Below, in pieces: positions 57,781 through 64,000 of a DNA stretch of 64,000 nucleotides. The stretch is taken from positions 158,429 through 222,428 of the forward strand of contig JAPLJF010000035.1 in assembly GCA_026388715.1 (NCBI GenBank), written 5' to 3'. The first letter of the stretch is position 1, and each line of letters begins with the position of its first letter. The translations under genes were made by a program, and so were the position numbers. The notes beneath the pieces were generated by a model that was not told where the DNA came from, searched no databases, and saw only the letters and a program-made list of their open reading frames with translations. This DNA comes from Deltaproteobacteria bacterium. Lineage in GTDB: Bacteria > Desulfobacterota > Desulfobulbia > Desulfobulbales > Desulfocapsaceae.

Positions 57781-58998
57781 TTACAAGGTATATCCAACCT
57801 CACTGTGCTGGGTCAGATCCAGTCCTTGCGTCTCATCATCAGAGCTTACCCGAAGACCAATGATTACGTCTATGACTTTCAAGATAATAAAAGTTACAAC
57901 GACCGAATACGCAATAGTTGTACCAACGCCAATGGCCTGAACTACCAGCTGATGAGGGTTCCCGTTAAGAAGTCCATTGCCGGCCGGATTCACAACAGAT
58001 GACGCAAAAATACCGGTTGCCAACGCTCCCCAGATTCCACCGACACCATGCACACCAACGACGTCAAGAGAATCATCATAACCCATTTTGGATTTGGCAA
58101 GGACTGCAAGATAGCAAATAACCCCAGCCACGCCACCCATGATAATAGCCGAAATGGGACTGACAAAACCTGCCCCCGGAGTAATTGCCACCAACCCAGC
58201 CAAGGCACCGGAAGCGACACCCAAAGTGGTCGGTTTCCCCTGTATCTTCCATTCTGCAATACCCCAGGCCAAAGCACCGGCACCCGTTGCCACCTGGGTG
58301 GTAAAAAGGGCGAGAACCGCAATAGGACCTGCACTAAGCGCGCTACCGGCGTTAAATCCAAACCAACCAAACCAGAGCAGACCAGCACCCAAAACCGTCA
58401 TTGGCAGGTTATGGGGATGCATGGAATCACGGCCATACCCTTTTCGCTTGCCAAGAACCAGGGCCGCAACCAGGGCCGCAGCACCGGAGTTGATATGAAT
58501 AACAGTGCCGCCGGCGAAATCAAGGGCGCCCATCTTAAAGAGCCATCCTTCTTGTCCCCATACCCAATGACAAACAGGGAGATAAACCAGGGTTGACCAC
58601 AAAATCGTGAAGGCCAGAAAAGCGGTAAATTTCATCCGCTCGGCAAAGGCCCCGGTAATCAGCGCCGGAGTAATAATGGCAAACATGAGCTGAAAAGCAC
58701 AAAACAACAATGCGGGGATAGTAGCTGCATAAGGCCCTGGCTCAAGCCCTACACCTTTCAAAAAGACATTATCAAGATTGCCGATAAAATGGCCGACATC
58801 CGGGCCAAAGGCCAGAGAATAACCATAGACAACCCATAGCACAGAGATAATTCCCAGACAAACAAAACTCTGCATAGTCGTTGCCAGCACATTCTTACTG
58901 CGAACCAGGCCACCGTAAAACAAGGCCAGTGCCGGCGTCATCACCATCACCATTGCCGTGGCAATGAGCATAAAAGCAGTATCTCCAGTATTCATCAT
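57781..58998 (-). CDS. amtB: Ammonium transporter Amt (copy 1)
   Basis: A 405-residue Amt/Rh transporter of about 11 helices. Visible are DTAFMLIATAMVMVMTPALALFYGGLVRSKN, and DSLDVVGVHGVGGIWGALATGIFA with the twin-His region. Upstream is another amt, downstream glnB. The ATG at 58998 is doubled (MM); either may be used. Confidence 0.95.
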   Translation of the reverse strand: MMNTGDTAFMLIATAMVMVMTPALALFYGGLVRSKNVLATTMQSFVCLGIISVLWVVYGYSLAFGPDVGHFIGNLDNVFLKGVGLEPGPYAATIPALLFCAFQLMFAIITPALITGAFAERMKFTAFLAFTILWSTLVYLPVCHWVWGQEGWLFKMGALDFAGGTVIHINSGAAALVAALVLGKRKGYGRDSMHPHNLPMTVLGAGLLWFGWFGFNAGSALSAGPIAVLALFTTQVATGAGALAWGIAEWKIQGKPTTLGVASGALAGLVAITPGAGFVSPISAIIMGGVAGVICYLAVLAKSKMGYDDSLDVVGVHGVGGIWGALATGIFASSVVNPAGNGLLNGNPHQLVVQAIGVGTTIAYSVVVTFIILKVIDVIIGLRVSSDDETQGLDLTQHSEVGYTL

Positions 58999-59183
58999 CT
59001 ATTCCTTGTTAACACATTTAGTTATGTGGTTTTCAAAGATCATCAACAAAAGTTTCTGAATAGCTCAACAGGTATGAAGAAATTCAGAGGAAGCGATTTC
59101 CTGGCCAGGATCAAGCGTCAATCACGTCGAGGGCAGCGCAGCCACAACAACCGTTGCTGATAATCATTAAAAGCCACGATTGT

Positions 59184-60404
59184 TTATTGATTATAGGCCG
59201 TTTCCGAGTGTTCAACTGAATCAAGACCTACAACCTCATCCTCTTCTGTCAACCTGAGCCCCACGACTGAATCAATAACCTTCAAAAGAATCCAGCTAAC
59301 AACCAGAGTGTAGCCTCCAACAACCACAACCCCTATTGCCTGCTTCCCAAGTTGAGAAAAATTCCCAGCCAGCAAACCATCAACTCCAGCGGGATTCACC
59401 TGGGTAGAGGCAAAAATCCCCAGACAGAGTGTGCCTACCACTCCGCCAACCCCATGGATTCCCACCACGTCGAGCGAATCATCAAACTTGAGTCGGCTTT
59501 TCAAGCGTACTGCAAGAAAACAAATGACCCCGGCAAGAAGACCAATGGCAATGGCCGCATTAGGACCAACAAAACCGGCAGCCGGAGTGATCGTGGCAAG
59601 CCCGGCTATGGCCCCGGAAGCTGCTCCCAAAGTGGTGGCATTGCCCATAACAAACCGTTCCATCACTACCCACATCAACATACCGGCCATGCCGGCAAGA
59701 TGCGTGGCCACAAAGGCTGTGGCTGCAACCTCATTAGCAGCAAGGGCCGAACCGCCATTAAAACCAAACCAGCCGAACCACAACAGGCCTGTTCCCAGCA
59801 AGGTCATCGGCAAATTGTGCGGCATAAAACTCGTCCGCCCATATCCCCGTCTGGGACCAACAACCAGAACAGCCGCAAAGGCAGCCGCCCCACAGGTCAC
59901 ATGCACAACCAGGCCACCGGCAAAATCAAGCACGCCCATCTGCGCCAACCAGCCCCCCTTGGCCCAGACCCAGTGACAGACAGGATTATAAACCAAGAGT
60001 GCCCACAAGAGAGCAAAGACCAGAAAAGGAACAAACCGCACCCGCTCGGCAAAGGCACCGGTGATAAGAGCGGGGGTAATAATGGCAAACATGCACTGAT
60101 AAATCATAAAAACCGTCTGCGGGATAGTGGTCGCATAATCAGGACTGGGGGCATTGCCCACCCCATTTAAGGCAAACCATGACAAATCTCCTATCACCCC
60201 CCCGACATCGGGACCAAAAGACATTGAGTAGCCCAGATAGACCCACTCTATGGAAACAAGGGCAATCATGAAAAAACTCTGCATGATCGTCCCCAAAACA
60301 TTCTTTCCGCGCACCATCCCACCATAAAAAAGAGCAAGCCCCGGTGTCATAAGTAACACCAAACCTGCCGCTGCCAGGATAAATGCTGTATCCGCCTTGT
60401 TCAC
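59184..60404 (-). CDS. amtB: Ammonium transporter Amt (copy 2)
   Basis: Second Amt, 406 residues, with the same layout (FALLWALLVYNPVCHWVWAKGGW; DSLDVVGIHGVGG). I chose the GTG at 60404 with aaggaggggaaa upstream; the open frame continues to 60500 but lacks support. A sigma-54-like site lies 135 bases upstream. It differs clearly from copy 1, so it is not a recent duplicate. Confidence 0.93.
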   Translation of the reverse strand: MNKADTAFILAAAGLVLLMTPGLALFYGGMVRGKNVLGTIMQSFFMIALVSIEWVYLGYSMSFGPDVGGVIGDLSWFALNGVGNAPSPDYATTIPQTVFMIYQCMFAIITPALITGAFAERVRFVPFLVFALLWALLVYNPVCHWVWAKGGWLAQMGVLDFAGGLVVHVTCGAAAFAAVLVVGPRRGYGRTSFMPHNLPMTLLGTGLLWFGWFGFNGGSALAANEVAATAFVATHLAGMAGMLMWVVMERFVMGNATTLGAASGAIAGLATITPAAGFVGPNAAIAIGLLAGVICFLAVRLKSRLKFDDSLDVVGIHGVGGVVGTLCLGIFASTQVNPAGVDGLLAGNFSQLGKQAIGVVVVGGYTLVVSWILLKVIDSVVGLRLTEEDEVVGLDSVEHSETAYNQ

Positions 60405-60538
60405 TTTCCCCTCCTTGATAATTTGAATAATACGCACAGGGTCTCCCGCCCCGCACCCTATCCCCCTTGACCGCTTCCTTACACCAGACAGGACATTCAT
60501 AAACGATCCACAGAAATAATTTCATCATTATTCCTTAA

Positions 60539-60555
60539 TACAAAAGGCATGCCAA
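60539..60555 (-). promoter_or_regulatory. Candidate sigma-54 promoter for amtB copy 2
   Basis: Minus strand TTGGCATGccttTTGTA resembles the sigma-54 consensus TTGGCACGnnnnTTGCA, with mismatches at two positions, including GT in place of GC at -12. It is about 135 bases before the start codon. Fits nitrogen control but is not proof. Confidence 0.4.
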
Positions 60556-60802
60556 GCATAATAGCAAACAGTAACTACCAGAAACAATACGATATCATAC
60601 CAAAGAAACGTCCATCATCGACCATTATTTAATTACATTTTTGTCATGTATGGCGAAAAAAATATCAATTTTGTCAACTTTCATCTATTCTAATATAAAA
60701 TACAATCATTTTCCCCAATGAAATTATTTGCATTTTATATTACGGCGGGTATTCTTATTAAAATAGCATATTCTTATTATCATTCCTACAGCTCTCATAG
60801 AG

Positions 60803-62305
60803 ATGAGGATCTCCCCTGCCATGAATATTAATGGACATCACTTCAGGACCATTTGGCCAGACCCGGAGAACAAGCAGAACATCTGCATTATTGACCAACG
60901 CCAACTGCCACACCAATTTGTCATTGAGACACTGACTTGCCTGGGCGACTCAATAAAGGCCATCAAAGATATGCATGTACGAGGTGCCGGTCTGATTGGA
61001 GCTACCGCAGGTTTTGGCATGTATCTGGCAGCAATTAACGCCCCAGATCATGCCGTAAATGAAAAGCTGGAACAGGCAGCAATACTACTAAACATGAGTC
61101 GGCCCACCGCCAGAAATCTGGGATGGGCCGTTGCACGTGTTCTGACCGCCGTCAAAAAAATTGATGGCGAAGCAGAAAAAAAGCAGGCAGCATACAAGAC
61201 CGCCTGCGAGATTGCCGACGAAGACGCCGCTTTCTGCAAACAGATAGGCCTCCATGGCCTCGACCTCATTGCCGCCATCAGCAGAGAGAAGAAGGGAGAG
61301 CCGGTCAATATCCTCACCCACTGCAATGCAGGATGGCTGGCCTTTGTTGATCATGGCAGTGCCACCGCCCCCATCTATGCGGCAAGAGACGCTGGAATTG
61401 CAGTCCATGTCTGGGTGGATGAAACCCGTCCCTGGAACCAGGGGGCAAAACTCACTGCATGGGAGCTGCAACAGGAAGGCATCGCTAATACCCTGATAAC
61501 TGATAACACCGGAGGTCATTTAATGCAGAATGGCATGGTGGATCTGGTTATTGTCGGGAGCGACCGTACCACCCGCGCCGGAGATGTGGCCAACAAGATA
61601 GGAACCTATCTGAAGGCCCTGGCAGCCCATGATAACAACATCCCTTTTTATGTTGCCCTGCCTTCCTCCACCTTTGACTGGGAGCTGGAGGACGGTGCCA
61701 AAATTCCCATTGAACAGCGTTCAGGGGATGAAATCACCTCGATCAGCGGCATGAATGATACCACAGGAAAGATCGAGACCGTTCGACTCGTTGCAATCGG
61801 GACACAGGCAGTCAACTACAGTTTTGATGTTACACCAGCACGACTTATCAGTGGACTTATCACAGAAAGGGGAATTGTCCAAGCCAATAAAGAAGCGATT
61901 CACGCTCTTTTTCCGGACAAAAAAATAACTGACTCAAGGATAACTATGACGACATCAACAGAACACAGACATTTTATTCGAAAAAATTCCCTTCATCTTC
62001 TCGACTATCTTATCATCGACAAGGATGGTCTGCAAACTACATACTCCATGGGCCGAACCCTGGATGTAAGCGAGAATGGACTCAAACTGGAAACAACCCA
62101 GAAAATATCCAAAGGGGACACCCTGCTGATCACAGTTGGATTGGAGAATGATCTCGTAGACCTCCGTGGTGAGGTTGTCCATACCGAAATCGTTGATGAG
62201 CGTTATATTAGCGGCATTGAATTTCAGGATATACCTGCGGAGGGAAAAAGGATCTTCAAGAAATATGCCGAGGCCTTTCGCTCAATGAATACGAATAATA
62301 CCTGA
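60803..62305 (+). CDS. mtnA: S-methyl-5-thioribose-1-phosphate isomerase fused to PilZ domain
   Basis: Residues about 1-375 are MtnA, the methionine-salvage isomerase that converts methylthioribose-1-phosphate to methylthioribulose-1-phosphate; catalytic Cys174 (LTHCNAGWLA) and Asp254 (VGSDRTTRAGD) are present. Residues about 385-500 are a PilZ domain with c-di-GMP motifs RHFIR (389-393) and DVSENG (421-426). The frame is continuous. An internal ATG at 61946, with aagga 5 bases upstream, could also give a separate 119-residue PilZ protein. Start choice 60803 or 60821 is uncertain. Confidence 0.9.
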   Translation: MRISPAMNINGHHFRTIWPDPENKQNICIIDQRQLPHQFVIETLTCLGDSIKAIKDMHVRGAGLIGATAGFGMYLAAINAPDHAVNEKLEQAAILLNMSRPTARNLGWAVARVLTAVKKIDGEAEKKQAAYKTACEIADEDAAFCKQIGLHGLDLIAAISREKKGEPVNILTHCNAGWLAFVDHGSATAPIYAARDAGIAVHVWVDETRPWNQGAKLTAWELQQEGIANTLITDNTGGHLMQNGMVDLVIVGSDRTTRAGDVANKIGTYLKALAAHDNNIPFYVALPSSTFDWELEDGAKIPIEQRSGDEITSISGMNDTTGKIETVRLVAIGTQAVNYSFDVTPARLISGLITERGIVQANKEAIHALFPDKKITDSRITMTTSTEHRHFIRKNSLHLLDYLIIDKDGLQTTYSMGRTLDVSENGLKLETTQKISKGDTLLITVGLENDLVDLRGEVVHTEIVDERYISGIEFQDIPAEGKRIFKKYAEAFRSMNTNNT

Positions 62306-62324
62306 TGTTAAATCGAGATGCTTC

Positions 62325-63383
62325 TCATTGAGGACAAGACACTGTGTGCGGGGCGACATCTTTCCCCGCCTCAATGACATTTCTCTCAATATAGCTATAG
62401 GCACCGATAGAAACATTTTCACCAAGTATGCTGTCTTTAAGAAAAACTCCGGTTTCCAAAATACAGTTTTCCCCTATAACAGAATGACCAGTGATATGTA
62501 CGCCTGGATAGAGAATGACATCCCTGCCTATTTTCACCTCAGGGGCAATGGAGGTAGTTGCAGGGTCATGCATGGTAATCCCATCCAGCATCAATTGGCG
62601 ATTGCGACGCTGCTGTAATTCCTTGTGCGCCTCTGCCAATTCAATCCGTGAATTAACCCCAAGGACATCCTGAGACAAAGGTGTCCTATATTTTTCAACA
62701 GAACGATTTTGTTCAGTAGCAATCGAGACGATATCAGTCAGATACACCTCTCCCTGACTGTTATTAGTTCCAACCTTTTTCAGGGTTGAAAAAAGAAAAT
62801 CCGCATCGACGCAATAAATCCCGGCATTGATCTCTCTGATTTTTTTCTGCTCAAGGGTAGCATCTTTTTCTTCAACAATTGAGAGCACTTTACCAGCATC
62901 ATTGGCAACAATTCGTCCGTAATTCGCAGGGTTTTCAAGCAGAGTAGTCATAATCGTAAGCGGTCCGCCATGGGCTAGATGTTGCACATATATCTGCTCC
63001 AGGGTTTCAGTCTGAATGAGCGGAGTATCACCACAAAGGATCATGACCGTGCCTTTTTTGCTGCCAATTATCTGCTCGGCGCAGAGAACGGCATGACCAG
63101 TACCCAGTTGTTCTTTCTGGATACACAGCACTACGTCAAAGCCGGCAATGGATCGTTTGACATTATCACGCTGGTGACCAACAATGACAACGGTTTTATC
63201 TGCCTTCAAGGGCTTGACAGCAGTCAGTACATGATGAAGCATCGGGGCATAAAAAACATGATGCAAGACCTTGGCTTTTTCTGATTTCATGCGAGTACCT
63301 TTACCCGCTGCCAGAATCACAAGAGAAAGAACTGATTGATCAAACACAATAATTCCTTTTTTTGGGTAAAGTATATCCTTCAC
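62325..63383 (-). CDS. Short GlmU-like UDP-GlcNAc pyrophosphorylase
   Basis: A 352-residue nucleotidyltransferase: LAAGKGTRMKSEKAKVLH, LCGDTPLI and NAGIYCVDADFL show the uridyltransferase domain. A short left-handed beta-helix (IAPEVKIGRDVILYPGVHITG...) follows and ends early, about 100 residues short of full GlmU. The acetyltransferase active region seems to be missing, so it may only form UDP-GlcNAc from GlcNAc-1-phosphate. A start nearer the conserved SLVILAAG is also possible. Confidence 0.85.
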   Translation of the reverse strand: MKDILYPKKGIIVFDQSVLSLVILAAGKGTRMKSEKAKVLHHVFYAPMLHHVLTAVKPLKADKTVVIVGHQRDNVKRSIAGFDVVLCIQKEQLGTGHAVLCAEQIIGSKKGTVMILCGDTPLIQTETLEQIYVQHLAHGGPLTIMTTLLENPANYGRIVANDAGKVLSIVEEKDATLEQKKIREINAGIYCVDADFLFSTLKKVGTNNSQGEVYLTDIVSIATEQNRSVEKYRTPLSQDVLGVNSRIELAEAHKELQQRRNRQLMLDGITMHDPATTSIAPEVKIGRDVILYPGVHITGHSVIGENCILETGVFLKDSILGENVSIGAYSYIERNVIEAGKDVAPHTVSCPQ

Positions 63384-63531
63384 TGAGGTAGCCTACGTGA
63401 AAAGAGCAAGATAAGTTCAACTCAATTATACAGAAATTAGCAATCTGTCAAGAAAAGGGAGGAAGACAGAAGGCCAAGGAAGGCAGGAAATTTTCGGACT
63501 TTCAAAACATTTTCTATCTATCAGACGCAAG

Positions 63532-63564
63532 AAAGCCCCAATCAGGGAAACTGATTGGGGCTTT
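63532..63564 (-). terminator. rRNA operon terminator
   Basis: Stem aaagccccaatcag / ctgattggggcttt (63532-63545, 63551-63564), 13 bases past the 5S gene on the minus strand. Confidence 0.9.
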
Positions 63565-63576
63565 ATATAAAAAAAT

Positions 63577-63690
63577 TCGGCGGCGTCCTACTCTCCCACA
63601 TAGTCACCCATGCAGTACCATTGGCGCAGAAGAGCTTAACGACCGTGTTCGGAATGGGAACGGGTGGGTCCTCTTCGCTATGACCACCGA
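63577..63690 (-). rRNA. rrf: 5S ribosomal RNA
   Basis: The minus strand shows the 5S signatures: start ggtggtcatagcg, cccacccgttcccattccga, aacacggtcgttaagctc and ending gggagagtaggacgccgcc. Length about 114. Ends approximate. Confidence 0.93.
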
Positions 63691-63800
63691 AAAAAGTGGA
63701 ATTCAATTGAGAATATAAAGTATACAACTTTATAGGTTCAACTTATAAAAATCGATAATCGAATAGTAGAGTATTTCAGTAACATTTTAATCAAAAAAAA

Positions 63801-64000
<200 letters not shown>

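Overview
The window looks like a chromosome segment of an anaerobic Desulfobacterota bacterium, probably a Desulfobulbales-type sulfate reducer or relative. Pointers are AhbD-type heme synthase, indolepyruvate:ferredoxin oxidoreductase with an arylacetate-CoA ligase, type III glutamine synthetase, and the mercury-methylation pair hgcAB. This placement is inference from gene content; no 16S rRNA is in view.

Layout. 1-25 kb is housekeeping: trpS, grpE-dnaK, ahbD-hemE-HD hydrolase, an aryl-pyruvate oxidation operon (iorA-iorB-ligase, the ligase broken by two frameshifts), an FG-GAP protein, then a minus-strand run rnc, dgkA, eptA, radical SAM, ABC-F. tRNA-Cys is divergent from rnc. Next come glgP, a TPR protein, cysE and cysK. 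About 25.4-49.5 kb is a more A+T-rich accessory mosaic. It holds decayed insertion sequences (IS110/IS1111-type, IS3, IS5-like, IS630-like), cation transport genes (P-type ATPase; a PRC-barrel/MgtE-N/CBS protein beside an Nramp-like carrier and a CDF exporter), DUF445, VTT and UppP membrane proteins, two tandem HU/IHF genes, a truncated DUF1566 gene with an orphan MacB-like permease, and a PepSY/COG4705/two-component cluster. 49.5-60.5 kb is a minus-strand nitrogen block (two amtB, glnB, glnD, glnN) followed by hemH, hgcA and hgcB. 60.8-64 kb holds an MtnA-PilZ fusion, a short GlmU and the 3' end of an rRNA operon (23S, 5S, terminator).

The strongest observation is hgcA. Its reading frame, including sequence that looks like the usual N-terminus of the family, continues upstream through one in-frame UGA placed directly after a Cys codon, with a GC-rich hairpin 15 nt downstream. 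This suggests a selenocysteine-containing HgcA. Other points of interest are a three-copy two-hairpin repeat whose stems change in a compensated way, the MtnA-PilZ fusion with an internal start, and the MgtE-sensor/Nramp-like pair. No CRISPR array or prophage was seen.
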